This document shows, one piece after another, positions 32,347 through 42,908 of a stretch of 64,000 nt of DNA. Below the pieces are notes generated by a model. The model made no database searches. It was not told where the DNA came from and saw nothing but the letters and a program-made list of their open reading frames with translations. Within the stretch, counting starts at the first letter, position 1, and the number at the start of each line of letters is the position of its first letter. The DNA is from Prorocentrum cordatum (Eukaryota; Sar; Dinophyceae; Prorocentrales; Prorocentraceae), in the NCBI GenBank assembly GCA_963575745.1, contig CAUYUJ010012781.1, positions 282,119-346,118 on the forward strand, read 5' to 3'. Position numbers and translations under genes: made by a program.

Positions 32347-32498
32347 TGGCCGTGCTTCGGCTGCACACTGGCACCGATCCTGGCCAGGCCCACCCTGGGC
32401 CCGAGAGATCAATGCGTCGGGCGCCTGCCAGGGCCAGGCCCAGAGGGAAGGGCGCGTGCAGCCAAGACGCTGGAACGAGGACCACTCCTGGGCCCAAG

Positions 32499-32678
32499 GC
32501 AGTGGAGGCCCATGCCAAGAAACACTCTGCTCGCCTCCAGGGTGCCCTGGGTTTCTTGGGTTTCGATTGTTTTTACGATGGAATGCGTGAAGTTCCCACA
32601 CCAAGAATCAATGGACGTCCTGGAGTCTCAGGGTTGGGTTTCTCGTGGAAGGTTCTTGTGGACTGGCCTCCACTGTAG
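32499..32678 (+). mobile_element. Family C inverted-repeat element, copy 3
   Basis: GGCAGTGGAGGCCCATGCCA left and GACTGGCCTCCACTGTAG right are inverted; AATCAATGGACGTCC is shared with copy 2. Confidence 0.85.
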
Positions 32679-32774
32679 GAGCTCTGGTTGTCGCGCCGCT
32701 CGCTGGACTTGGGTTGGGGGGGGGCTGTTCGTGGCCGAGGCTCGCCATGGCCATGAAGTCTCCTTCGTTCTTCA

Positions 32775-32960
32775 CTAGGCGTTCCTGATCGCAAACGCCC
32801 ACGTTGAATCACCGGCGCCCGCGGCTTTTCGGGACACGCCTACGTGGCCAAACGTCTGGGCAGAGCTTGGCCACGCTATTGGAACATGCGTTCCCCCAGC
32901 CGTTGTGGAAGAGAGGAGGATGAGGAGAGGGAGGAAAGAGGAGGATGAGGCGAAGAATGA
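32775..32960 (+). repeat. Module M with GGA run, copy 1
   Basis: GTGGCCAAACGTCTGG, CTTGGCCACGCTATTGG and GTTCCCCCAGCCGTTGTGGA, then GAGGAG triplets, then the GGCC/CTTGG array. The same order recurs at 33690. Confidence 0.65.
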
Positions 32961-32989
32961 GGAGACCTCTTGGCAGCTAGTTGGGTCAT

Positions 32990-33640
32990 TCTTGGGGCCT
33001 CCAGGGAGCTTCCTGGGGGCCTTTTGGAAGCTTCTTTGGGTTCTTCTTGGGCTTCTTTCGGGCCTTCGGGGGCTTCCTGCGGGCCTCTTTGGCTGTCTTA
33101 CAGTGTTCCTAGCCCGTCTGACGCCGTCGGAAGCCGTCTTGGGAGCCTCTCTCTGGGCCGTCTTGGGGACCTCTTGGGGCGCTTCAGGGTCGTCTTGGAG
33201 GCCATATTGGGCGTCTTGGAGGCCTCCTGGGCCTTCTTCGAGCCTTTTGGAGCCGCCTTGCGAGCCTCTTCGGCCGTCAGGGGCCCTCCTGGAGGCCTCG
33301 TGGGCGACCTTGGGGTAATCGTGAGGGCCTCCTGGGCCGTCTTGGGCAGTCGGAAGGCCGTTTTGAAGCAAATGCTATAATATTTCAAACACTTCGGGAA
33401 AATCAATGATGGTGGCCTCTTCGGGCCTTTCTGGAGGACCTCTTGGAGGCCTCTTGGGCCGTCTTCGGGACCAGTTGGGCGCTTTTTAGAACGTCTTGGC
33501 CGCACTCTTGGACCATCTTGGCGGTCTTGGAGGCAGCTTGGGGTTATCGTGCGCCCTCTTGCGGCCATCTCGCCCGTCTTTGATGCATCTTGTAGGCCAG
33601 TTGGGGCCATCTTGCCCATCTTGGAGGCGATTTGGACAAT
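32990..33640 (+). repeat. GGCC/CTTGG minisatellite, first block
   Basis: Degenerate 12-15 bp units of the type GGCCTCTTGGGGGC with GGCCATCTTGG variants. The minus strand reads QDGPRRPQD-like repeats and several frames are open. I regard ORFs here as consequences of the unit. Confidence 0.85.
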
Positions 33641-33689
33641 AGGCTCTGGATGGCCGTCGGGATGTGCCGAAGTTCTAGTGGGAGTCTAA

Positions 33690-33971
33690 AAAGAGCTTGC
33701 GCCCGCCACAAGTTCAGCACTCTGTGCACCCTGTGGCAAGCCACAGGGGGCGGCGGATCTAAGATGCCTGCGGCGAATCACCGCCGCCCCCTTTCTTATG
33801 GAAACGCCAAAGTGGCCAAACGCTGGACCGAAGTGTGGCCAGGCTGTTCGGCTATGTGTTCCCCCAGCCGTTGTGGAACCCCTTGGTGAAACATTTGGGA
33901 GGAAGATGAAGGAGGAGGAGATGGAGGAGAAGGAGGACGACGAGGAGGAGCAGGAGGAGGAGGAGGAAGAA

Positions 33972-34007
<36 letters not shown>

Positions 34008-34018
34008 AAGGCCGCTTG
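33690..34018 (+). repeat. Module M with GAG/GAA run, copy 2
   Basis: GTGGCCAAACGCTGGACC and GTTCCCCCAGCCGTTGTGGA repeat the first module. A GAGGAG run at 33902-33970 becomes GAAGAA to 34010. Confidence 0.7.
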
Positions 34019-34092
34019 AGGCCTCCTGAGGGCTTCCTGGGATCCTCTTGGGGGCCTCTGAGGGGCCTCTTGGGGGCCTCCTGGGGCATCTC
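34019..34092 (+). repeat. GGCC/CTTGG minisatellite leading into the triplication
   Basis: Six or so units of GGGGCCTCTTGGGG type. Confidence 0.8.
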
Positions 34093-37059
34093 GGGGGCCT
34101 CTCGGGGGCCTCTGGGAGTCTCTAGGGGACCTCTTGGCCTTCGGAGGCCGCCTTGGAGCCCTCCTGGGCCCTCTCTGGGCAGTCGCGGGTCTTTCTTTGA
34201 GCGTTTTAGGGCCGCCTTGAAAGCAAATGACAGCATCCTTCGAACACCGACCTGATATCATTGATTTTGGCCTTCTGAGGCCTTCCTGGAGGACGAATTG
34301 GAGTTGTGGGGGCCGCCTTGGAGGCCTATTGGGAGCATCTTGGACCATCTTGAGCCCATCTTGGGCCGTCTTGGTTGCATATTGAACCGTTTGGGAGACA
34401 TCTTGCGGCCATCTGGGGCTCTCTTGGGGCGCTGAAAAGCCGTCTTGGAGGCCACCTGTGGCATCTTGAAGGCCTCTTGGGCCGTCTTGGGGCCCTCTTG
34501 GGGCGGTCTTCGGCAGCCTCTTAGGCCGTCGTGGGGTCATCTTGGAGGCCTCTTGGGCGATCTTCGGGGCCTCATTGGGCCGAATTGAGCCGTCGGAAGG
34601 CCATGCTGAAGCAGCTGCCAGAATCCTTCAACAACTTCAGGAAACTCAATGATTCGGGCCTCTTCAGGCCTTTCGTCCTGCCTGCAGGACCTCTCGCGCC
34701 GTCTTGAGGGCCTCTTGGGTGCTTCTTGGGCTGTCTTGGGCTCTCTTGGACCATCCTGACGGTCTTGGGGGCATCTTAGGACCATCTTGGAGGTCATCTC
34801 GGGGCTGTCTTGGGCGTCTTGGGGCCATCTTGGTTGTCCTGGACACCATCCTAGCCGTCTTGGAGGCCATCTTTGGACCATTTTTGGAGGGGAAGGCCGA
34901 TGGAGTATACACATTTTCCCAGGTTTGCCACGTGGCCGGCGGGTTGGGCCGAAGCCCCACGGGGCGTTTGTGCCAGCCGTTCGGCACGCTGCGCACCCCC
35001 TGTGACAAGGCCGCAGAGGGGCGGCAGCTGACGGAAAGCGCGCACAGCGTCGCGACCCGCTAGCCGGGCAGAAAAAAACCAGGGGGCCTCTCGGGGGCCT
35101 CTGGGAGTCTCAAGGGGACCTCTTGGCCTTCGGAGGCCGCCTTGGAGCCCTCCTGGGCCCTCTCTGGGCAGTCGCGGGTCTTTCTTTGAGCGTTTTAGGG
35201 CCGCCTTGAAAGCAAATGACAGCATCCTTCGAACACCGACCTGATATCATTGATTTTGGCCTTCTGAGGCCTTCCTGGAGGACGAATTGGAGTTGTGGGG
35301 GCCGCCTTGGAGGCCTATTGGGAGCATCTTGGACCATCTTGAGCCCATCTTGGGCCGTCTTGGTTGCATATTGAACCGTTTGGGAGACATCTTGCGGCCA
35401 TCTGGGGCTCTCTTGGGGCGCTGAAAAGCCGTCTTGGAGGCCACCTGTGGCATCTTGAAGGCCTCTTGGGCCGTCTTGGGGCCCTCTTGGGGCGGTCTTC
35501 GGCAGCCTCTTAGGCCGTCGTGGGGTCATCTTGGAGGCCTCTTGGGCGATCTTCGGGGCCTCATTGGGCCGAATTGAGCCGTCGGAAGGCCATGCTGAAG
35601 CAGCTGCCAGAATCCTTCAACAACTTCAGGAAACTCAATGATTCGGGCCTCTTCAGGCCTTTCGTCCTGCCTGCAGGACCTCTCGCGCCGTCTTGAGGGC
35701 CTCTTGGGTGCTTCTTGGGCTGTCTTGGGCTCTCTTGGACCATCCTGACGGTCTTGGGGGCATCTTAGGACCATCTTGGAGGTCATCTCGGGGCTGTCTT
35801 GGGCGTCTTGGGGCCATCTTGGTTGTCCTGGACACCATCCTAGCCGTCTTGGAGGCCATCTTTGGACCATTTTTGGAGGGGAAGGCCGATGGAGTATACA
35901 CATTTTCCCAGGTTTGCCACGTGGCCGGCGGGTTGGGCCGAAGCCCCACGGGGCGTTTGTGCCAGCCGTTCGGCACGCTGCGCACCCCCTGTGACAAGGC
36001 CGCAGAGGGGCGGCAGCTGACGGAAAGCGCGCACAGCGTCGCGACCCGCTAGCCGGGCAGAAAAAAACCAGGGGGCCTCTCGGGGGCCTCTGGGAGTCTC
36101 AAGGGGACCTCTTGGCCTTCGGAGGCCGCCTTGGAGCCCTCCTGGGCCCTCTCTGGGCAGTCGCGGGTCTTTCTTTGAGCGTTTTAGGGCCGCCTTGAAA
36201 GCAAATGACAGCATCCTTCGAACACCGACCTGATATCATTGATTTTGGCCTTCTGAGGCCTTCCTGGAGGACGAATTGGAGTTGTGGGGGCCGCCTTGGA
36301 GGCCTATTGGGAGCATCTTGGACCATCTTGAGCCCATCTTGGGCCGTCTTGGTTGCATATTGAACCGTTTGGGAGACATCTTGCGGCCATCTGGGGCTCT
36401 CTTGGGGCGCTGAAAAGCCGTCTTGGAGGCCACCTGTGGCATCTTGAAGGCCTCTTGGGCCGTCTTGGGGCCCTCTTGGGGCGGTCTTCGGCAGCCTCTT
36501 AGGCCGTCGTGGGGTCATCTTGGAGGCCTCTTGGGCGATCTTCGGGGCCTCATTGGGCCGAATTGAGCCGTCGGAAGGCCATGCTGAAGCAGCTGCCAGA
36601 ATCCTTCAACAACTTCAGGAAACTCAATGATTCGGGCCTCTTCAGGCCTTTCGTCCTGCCTGCAGGACCTCTCGCGCCGTCTTGAGGGCCTCTTGGGTGC
36701 TTCTTGGGCTGTCTTGGGCTCTCTTGGACCATCCTGACGGTCTTGGGGGCATCTTAGGACCATCTTGGAGGTCATCTCGGGGCTATCCTGGGCGTCTTGG
36801 GGTCATCTCGGTTGTCCTGGACACCATCACAGCCGTCTTGGAGGCCATCTTTGGACCATTTTTGGAGGGGAAGGCCGATGGAGCATACGTTTTCCCAGCT
36901 TTGCCAGGTGGCCGGCGGGTTGGGCCGAAGCCCCCCGGGGCGTTTGTGCCAGCCGTTCGGCACGCTGCGCACCCCCCTGTGACAGGGCCGCAGAGGGGCG
37001 GCAGATGACGGAAAGCGCGCACAGCGTCGCGACCCGCTGGCCGGGCAGAAAAAACCAAG
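34093..37059 (+). repeat. 989-bp tandem triplication within the GGCC/CTTGG array
   Basis: Units at about 34093-35081, 35082-36070 and 36071-37059. Landmarks recur with exactly 989-base spacing. I found one difference between units 1 and 2 (T at about 34123 against A at 35112). Unit 3 diverges by several substitutions and small deletions from about 36784 onward. Each unit is GGCC/CTTGG minisatellite plus a 3' part with CACGTGGCCGGCGGGTTGGG and a tail ending GACCCGCTAGCCGGGCAGAA. Repeated ORFs on both strands mirror this. Confidence 0.95.
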
Positions 37060-37169
37060 GGGGGAGTGTGAGGGGGATTGGTTTCGGAGGACCCAGATGA
37101 CGGGAAGCGCGCTTGGCGTCGCAATCCGTCAGTCGGGAGAGATACTAGTGGGAGTGTGAGGGACTGATG

Positions 37170-37545
37170 GCCCAAGTTTCGGTCATGTTCGGCCTTGGAC
37201 AGCCCAAGTCAGGGCCCCAAGACAGCCCCAAGAGCGCCAAAGCTGACGCAACGACGGCCTCAGGGAGGCCCAAGAGGGCCCCAAGACGACCCGAGAGCGC
37301 TCAAAGACGAGCCAAGATTGGCCTCAAGACGGAGACGCTCCACGAGGCATCCAAGAAGGATGCCCAGATGCCAAAATCGTCCTATTCCCTTGGGGTTCCC
37401 GCGGAGAGCCAAGAGAGCCCCAAGAGGGCTTCAGGAGGTCCCCCACAAGGCCCCAGAGGGGCCCGAGAGGGGCCCAGACGGCCGAATCCCGTCAAGACGG
37501 CCCAAAGGACCTTCCTGAGAAGCTTTGTGGGCATTTTCCGCAGCC
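37170..37545 (-). repeat. GGCC/CTTGG minisatellite in inverted orientation
   Basis: Here the + strand reads GGGCCCCAAGACAGCCCC and GGCCCAAGAGGGCCCC, the complement of the units to the left. The array therefore changes orientation near 37.1 kb. Confidence 0.85.
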
Positions 37546-37936
37546 GTAAGGCCGAGAGCCTCTGGGGACCTCTATATACATACGCACGGAAATCGTTCAA
37601 GGTTGAACGGTTCGCGCGGCGTCAGAAACTAGGGCAAATGTCGAGGCAAACATCATCAAGGTAGGATGTTCCGCATTTGCTGCATGATGGCGGCGCATTA
37701 CAAAGAAGGGCGTCGCCGCGTTGTGCCTTCGGCCGACCGCCGCTATTGCTGTCTCCTGAGTTTCTGGTGAGGTGGGCAGCGCTGAACTTGTCGGAAGAAC
37801 CAGTGCCGCTTTTTGAGTCAGGGTATGGACTCCTTGCGACACCGTTTAAGGCAAGAGCAGGGGCCGCAAAGCCATCTCTACAAGATTCGCCAGCCGAAGG
37901 TACTGATGATGCTCTGTCGGATGATATCTAAGCCCA
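37546..37936. other. Region upstream of the long repeat ORF
   Basis: Mixed-composition sequence without stop-free coding frames. It could hold the 5' untranslated region or first exons of the gene at 37937, but I see no decisive signal. Confidence 0.35.
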
Positions 37937-40900
37937 GTGATACGCTGCATCTTCGCTCACAGCACAGCCAAAAATGGTCGGGATGCACACTCAATGCTGC
38001 GGATACGGTCAGGAACTTTGGCTTCGCGTGTCGCGCCGCCAGTTCTGGCCCACCACGCTTCGGCGCGACGCGCGAACCACTTGGCAATCCCCGAGGCTCA
38101 ACGTCCCGAGCCCTTTGCCCCGCGGAGCGGGGCGACACGCTGTCCGCCAGCGAACACGCTGTCCGCAGGGCACAGCGTGTCGCCAGGGCCGCCGTTGGCG
38201 ACCGCAGGAGCCTCCGGCAGACACCTCGGCTCGAGCCACTTCGGCCCAGGCCGCCAAGCGTCGGAGTGCGCCTCGCGGGCCCGCCCTGCGAGGACGCCTC
38301 GCGGCCCTGCGGCGGGAACGATCAGGGCCAGCCAGGGCGTGCGGGACCCCGGCTCGGTCGGCAGCGCGCGGCAGCCGGCGTGGCGCCCCGACGAGCCCCT
38401 CGAGTGTCCAGGCACGCCTCCCCACAGCGGCGACGAGGCGGAGCGGCCAGAGCCTCGAGCGCGGCGGGCCGAGGTCGGGCGCGGCGCCCAGGCGCTGGCA
38501 GCCCGGGCGGCAGCGGCGAGCGCCGCCGAGGTCGTCGCCGCGCAGGCGCTGGAGGGCAGCAGCGCCTGCGAGGCAGAGTGGCCAGAGGGTCCGGCACGGC
38601 TGGTCGAAGTCGGGCTGGACGCCCAGGCGTTGGCAGATTGGGCGGCCTCGGCGAGCACCGCCGAGATCGTCGCCGCGCAGGCGGTGGAGGGAAGCTCTTG
38701 CGAGGCGCTCTGGCCGGCGCGGCCGAGCGAGGTCGGGCGGGACGCCCAGGCGCTGGCAGACCCGGCGGCGGCGTCCAGCACCGCCGAGATCGCCGCGGCG
38801 CAGGCGCTGGAGCGCAGCGCCTGCGAGGCGCTCTGGCTGGCGCGGCCGAGCGAGGTCGAGCGGGGCTCCCAGGCGCTGGCAGACTCAGCGGCAACGGCAA
38901 GCACCGCCGAAATCGTCGCGGCGCAGGCGCTGGAGGGCAGCGCCCGCGAGGCGGAGTGGCCGGCACGGCCGAGCGAGGTCGGGCGGGGCGCCCAGGCGCT
39001 GGCAGGCCCAGCAGCAGCGTCCAGCACCGCCGAGATCGCCGCGGCGCAGGCACTGGAGGGCAGCGCCCGCGAGGCGGAGTGGCTGGCGCGGCAGGGTGAG
39101 GTCGGGCTGGGCGCCGACTGGGCGGCCCAGCCGCCTGCCGAAGCCGAGCGGGACGCCCAGGCGCTGGCAGACCCGGCGGCGGCGTCCAGCACCGCCGAGA
39201 TTGCCGCGGCGCGGGCACTGGAGCGCAGCGCCTGCGAGGCGGAGTGGCCGGCACGGCCGAGCGAGGTCGGGCAGGGCGCCGACTGGGCGGCCCAGCCGCC
39301 TGCCGAAGCCGAGCAGGGCGCCCAGGCATTGACAGACCCCCCGGCGGCGGCGTCCAGCACCGCCGAGATCGCCGCGGCGCGGGCACTGGAGGGCAGCGCC
39401 CGCGAGGCGGAGTGGCCGGCACGGCCGAGCGAGGTCGGGCAGGGCGCCCAGGCATTGACAGACCCCCCGGCGGCGGCGTCCAGCACCGCCGAGATCGCCG
39501 CGGCGCGGGCACTGAAGGGCAGCGCCCGCGAGGCGGAGTGGCCGGCACGGCCGAGCGAGGTCGGGCAGGGCGCCCAGGCATTGACAGACCCCCCGGCGGC
39601 GGCGTCCAGCACCGCCGAGATCGCCGCGGCGCGGGCACTGGAGGGCAGCGCCCGCGAGGCGGAGTGGCCGGCAGGGTCGAGCGAGGTCGGGCAGGGCGCC
39701 CAGGCATTGACAGACCCCCCGGCGGCGGCGTCCAGCACCGCCGAGATCGCCGCGGCGCGGGCACTGGAGGGCAGCGCCCGCGAGGCGGAGTGGCCGGCAC
39801 GGCCGAGCGAGGTCGGGCAGGGCGCCCAGGCATTGACAGACCCCCCGGCGGCGGCGTCCAGCACCGCCGAGATCGCCGCGGCGCGGGCACTGGAGGGCAG
39901 CGCCCGCGAGGCGGAGTGGCCGGCGCGGCCGAGCGAGGTCGGGCGGGTCGCCGGCTGGGCCGATGAGCAGCGCGAGGCTCGTCGAGCGGCGAGCGCCGCC
40001 GAGGTCGCGGCGACACAGGCCGCTGCGGCGAGGGTCCACGCCCACCTGGCGGCGGTAGGGGACGCAATCGCCCAGGTGTCGGAGCCAAGTTGGGCGGTGG
40101 AGGAGTCCGAAGCTCTCGATCCTCGTGGCTTCAGCTGTCTTGCGGTGGGCAGCGCCGTTGCGCCTGTGGAGCGGCGCGTCGAGGTCACGAGCATGGCAGA
40201 CAGCCCTGCCTGCGGGGTGCTCTGGACGGACAGATGGCCAGGTGCCAGTGCGATGCTGACGGAGGATCAAGACCTCCGCGGCCTCTTCAACCCAATGATC
40301 CCGCAGCTCTCCCAGGATAACGCGCTGTTGCGCGAGCAACTCAACGATGCGCATGTCAGATTGCAGCGGCTTGAGGAAGAGAAGAGCCAGCGGCCGGACG
40401 AGCGCGCGTTCGATCTTGCAAACACGGTGTGCCAGTCGTCGGTCGTGGTTTTGCAGAGCTATGATCGGCGAGCAGAATTGCCAGAATTACCCAAGTGTCC
40501 GTCCCCTTTGGTTCCAGATCTTTCGCCCGTTTCCGCCATGGTGGAGCAGGAGCTGGAAGTGGAGCGGCCGGCACGCCAGGCTGGGGTCGAGCGGGATGCC
40601 GCAGCGCCGGCAGACCAGGCGGCCGAGCAGCGCGAGGCCTTTCGAGCGGCGAGCGCCGCTGCCAGGCAGCCCGAGACTCTGGGAGCGGCGAGCTGGCCAG
40701 CTGGCAGCGCCTGCGAGGCGGAGTGGGCGGCGCGGCTGGCCGAGGTCGGGCGGAGCGCCGTGGCGCTGGCAGACAGAGCCGCCGAGCAGCTCGAGGCCCT
40801 TCGGTCGGCGAGCGCCGCTGGGGCCGTCGCGGCCCAGGCCGGTGCGGCGAGCCCCCCGTGCAGGCGGTCGCCGCGCAGCGCCTGCGCAGCGGAGTGGCCG

Positions 40901-42010
40901 GAGGGGCCCGCCCGGCCGTCCGAGGTCGGGCGGGGCGCTGTCCGGGCGGCCGAGCACCACGAAGCCGCGGGTGCGGCGAGCACCGCCGGGGCCCTCGGGG
41001 CGCAGCCCGAGGCGCCGAGGTCCTTCTGCGGGCGGCCGCCCGGCAGCCCCCTCCACAGGCGGCCGCCCGGCAGCGCCTGCGAGGCGGAGTGGCCTGAGCG
41101 GCCGCCGCGGCCCGCCGAGGCCGAGCGGGGCGCCGAGCCGGCGGCCGAGCAGCGCGAGGCGCCTGGGGCGGCGGGCACGGCGGGCGTCGTCGCAGCACGG
41201 GCCGCTGCGGCGAGGGCCTGCCCACGGCCCGCTGCGGCAGAGGGCGCCGAGGCCCCCGGCGCCGCCGAGGCCTCCGAGGTGCGCCGGCTGGCCCGGGAGG
41301 CCCTCGCCGGCGCGCAGCGGCTCTGGCAGCCCGCGGCCTGCGAGGGCGAGGGCCTCATCGCCGGGCCCGCGCACCGCGACCAGGCCCACGCCGAGCCCAC
41401 GCAGGAGCTGCGCTCTCGGCGGGGGTCCCCCGAGCGGCTGCTGCAGCCGCCCGAGGGCAGGGCCGAAGCGCGGCGGCGGCGGCCGCCCGCGGGGGCGCAC
41501 CCTGCGCGGGCCTGGGCGCGGCGCGAGGCGCGCGTGATCCTCGCGATGTGGCGCGTCATCAGCAAGCACCGCCGGTGTGTGCAGGCAGTGGCCCTCCGCC
41601 GCACGCTCAGCATCGTGGCCCTCCGTGCGCTCTGGGCGTGGGCCCGCTCGGTGCGCCAGCCGTTCGTGGCGCGCGCGGTGCGGTGGGGCCTGCGCGAGCA
41701 CGGGCGCACCACCCGCCAGGAGGCCCTCCTTCGCATCCTGGCGGCCTGGCGCGCCCTTTCCCCCGCCGCGCGGCAGCTGCGGCAGATGCGCTGGGCCCCG
41801 CAGTTCCCCGAGCCTGTGCCGGCGTGGCCGCCGCCGCTCGTGCACGCCGTGCATCTGAGCGCCGCGCTGCCGCCCGCCGGCCGGCGGGGCCAGGCCTGCG
41901 GGCGGCCGCCGCCCGTGGGCCAGGACCTCGCGGCGGTCAGCGCCAGGTCCTCGCTCGCCAGCTGCGTCACGCAAGACCCGTGCGAGCAGAGCTTCTCCTT
42001 GAGCCACTGA
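37937..42010 (+). CDS. Large Ala-rich repeat protein with a centrin-binding-like C-terminal region (hypothetical)
   Basis: An uninterrupted 1357-codon frame ending TGA at 42008-42010. The listed start is a GTG; the first in-frame ATG is near 37994, and a 5' exon is possible. Residues about 170-680 are copies of a 42-residue unit (EVGQGAQALTDPPAAAS, then STAEIAAARALEGSAREAEW), near-identical over the last five copies. Residues about 775-825 contain a leucine-zipper-like coiled coil (LREQLNDAHVRLQRLEEEK). Residues about 880-1100 return to degenerate AEQREA/ACEAEW repeats. Residues about 1195-1285 have helices with the spacing LxxWR...: ILAMWRVISKHRR, ALRALWAWARSVRQ, LLRILAAWRALSPAARQ. This resembles Sfi1-type centrin-binding repeats, so a centrosome/basal-body or cytoskeletal role is possible. 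That reading is inference from three helices. Overlapping long minus-strand ORFs are GC-codon shadows. Confidence 0.65.
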   Translation: MIRCIFAHSTAKNGRDAHSMLRIRSGTLASRVAPPVLAHHASARRANHLAIPEAQRPEPFAPRSGATRCPPANTLSAGHSVSPGPPLATAGASGRHLGSSHFGPGRQASECASRARPARTPRGPAAGTIRASQGVRDPGSVGSARQPAWRPDEPLECPGTPPHSGDEAERPEPRARRAEVGRGAQALAARAAAASAAEVVAAQALEGSSACEAEWPEGPARLVEVGLDAQALADWAASASTAEIVAAQAVEGSSCEALWPARPSEVGRDAQALADPAAASSTAEIAAAQALERSACEALWLARPSEVERGSQALADSAATASTAEIVAAQALEGSAREAEWPARPSEVGRGAQALAGPAAASSTAEIAAAQALEGSAREAEWLARQGEVGLGADWAAQPPAEAERDAQALADPAAASSTAEIAAARALERSACEAEWPARPSEVGQGADWAAQPPAEAEQGAQALTDPPAAASSTAEIAAARALEGSAREAEWPARPSEVGQGAQALTDPPAAASSTAEIAAARALKGSAREAEWPARPSEVGQGAQALTDPPAAASSTAEIAAARALEGSAREAEWPAGSSEVGQGAQALTDPPAAASSTAEIAAARALEGSAREAEWPARPSEVGQGAQALTDPPAAASSTAEIAAARALEGSAREAEWPARPSEVGRVAGWADEQREARRAASAAEVAATQAAAARVHAHLAAVGDAIAQVSEPSWAVEESEALDPRGFSCLAVGSAVAPVERRVEVTSMADSPACGVLWTDRWPGASAMLTEDQDLRGLFNPMIPQLSQDNALLREQLNDAHVRLQRLEEEKSQRPDERAFDLANTVCQSSVVVLQSYDRRAELPELPKCPSPLVPDLSPVSAMVEQELEVERPARQAGVERDAAAPADQAAEQREAFRAASAAARQPETLGAASWPAGSACEAEWAARLAEVGRSAVALADRAAEQLEALRSASAAGAVAAQAGAASPPCRRSPRSACAAEWPEGPARPSEVGRGAVRAAEHHEAAGAASTAGALGAQPEAPRSFCGRPPGSPLHRRPPGSACEAEWPERPPRPAEAERGAEPAAEQREAPGAAGTAGVVAARAAAARACPRPAAAEGAEAPGAAEASEVRRLAREALAGAQRLWQPAACEGEGLIAGPAHRDQAHAEPTQELRSRRGSPERLLQPPEGRAEARRRRPPAGAHPARAWARREARVILAMWRVISKHRRCVQAVALRRTLSIVALRALWAWARSVRQPFVARAVRWGLREHGRTTRQEALLRILAAWRALSPAARQLRQMRWAPQFPEPVPAWPPPLVHAVHLSAALPPAGRRGQACGRPPPVGQDLAAVSARSSLASCVTQDPCEQSFSLSH
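38460..39960 (+). repeat. 126-bp in-frame tandem repeat inside the large ORF
   Basis: The GCCGAGATC landmark recurs at 39362, 39488, 39614, 39740 and 39866, exactly 126 bases apart. Upstream copies (38510-39300) are more diverged and some carry an extra GCCGACTGGGCGGCCCAG insert. The period keeps the frame (42 codons). Confidence 0.95.
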
Positions 42011-42239
42011 TGTCCACGGCCAAAAGAAGCCCCTGGGGGAATCGATAGGCTGCTGGAGTGGGCCGGCGCCGCCGAGCTCGTTTCGCCGGGCCCGGCATGG
42101 GTGAGAGCTGCGCGCATCGCCGCATCATGTGTCAGTGTGCCCCTTGCCAGAGATCAGTAGGAGCGATCGTGGTCCACAGTGTGCAGCTTCTTTGCTGCGG
42201 TGCTTCCCTTGGGCATTGCCCTGCAACTGAGCGACGCAA
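42011..42239. other. 3' flank of the large ORF
   Basis: No feature recognised; possible 3' untranslated region. Confidence 0.3.
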
Positions 42240-42405
42240 AAACGGGTCCCATTGCGCCGACATCGGCGCGCAGGCTGCTCGCGTAAGGTCGCGCGTAAGC
42301 ACCCTCGTCTCCAATGTGTCGTGCCGCGCTGGCGGCCCGCGTAAGCCGCCGCGTAAGGTCGCTACGTCATCTCACACAAGACCTGTTTTAAATCTTCGCT
42401 CAATT
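42240..42405 (+). mobile_element. Family K dispersed repeat, copy 1
   Basis: Contains GCGTAAGGTCGCGCGTAAGC, CCCTCGTCTCCAA, GTGCCGCGC and GTAAGCCGCCGCGTAAGG; the same order at 44486-44640. Transposition is inferred only from dispersal. Confidence 0.65.
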
Positions 42406-42908
42406 GGTGACGGGACCGATGTGTTGGTCGAGTCAATGAGGGCATCGTCGCGAATCAATGTCTGTCCTTCGATGCAGCGATGCTGACTGGACGGTGTGTC
42501 CCACCAAGTTTCTTTATTGTAAGACGGCTTAGCCCAGACATGTGTCGAACGCTAAAGGAAATCTGAAACACTGACAACCTAAGAGTAGATAAGACGGCTG
42601 TGACGTCTGAAGCAGGGACGTTGATGTCCTTACCGGTCGTTTGGCCACGCATGACTGGCTGACTGCATCTGTGCGGCAGATTCGAACAATGACGAATCGG
42701 TTTCGCGAGCAGCGACGGTGATGGGGAGTGCGTTGAGAGGGAGGAGAGAAACGATGAAACCGAAATGGAGACGGTGCCTTGCACTGCGTGCGGTTCGGGA
42801 TGACACGACCGCGGTGGGGTTAGACCTCGATGCGTCTGTGGCCTCTGGGCCAAAACAGCCTCGACCGACTCGTTGATAATCTACTCTAGTCGTCGTTTTC
42901 TTTATCCC
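42406..42908. other. Unassigned stretch
   Basis: About 500 bp of moderate-GC unique sequence. A minus-strand frame (42455-42853) is open but has no recognisable domain. Confidence 0.35.

Noticed and set aside
38098-40194. A 698-codon minus-strand ORF (and others) overlapping the large + strand ORF
   Set aside because: It is the complement of the GC-rich 126-bp repeat. Its translation is Ser/Ala/Arg-rich without the coiled-coil and Trp-helix regions that give the + strand frame protein character.
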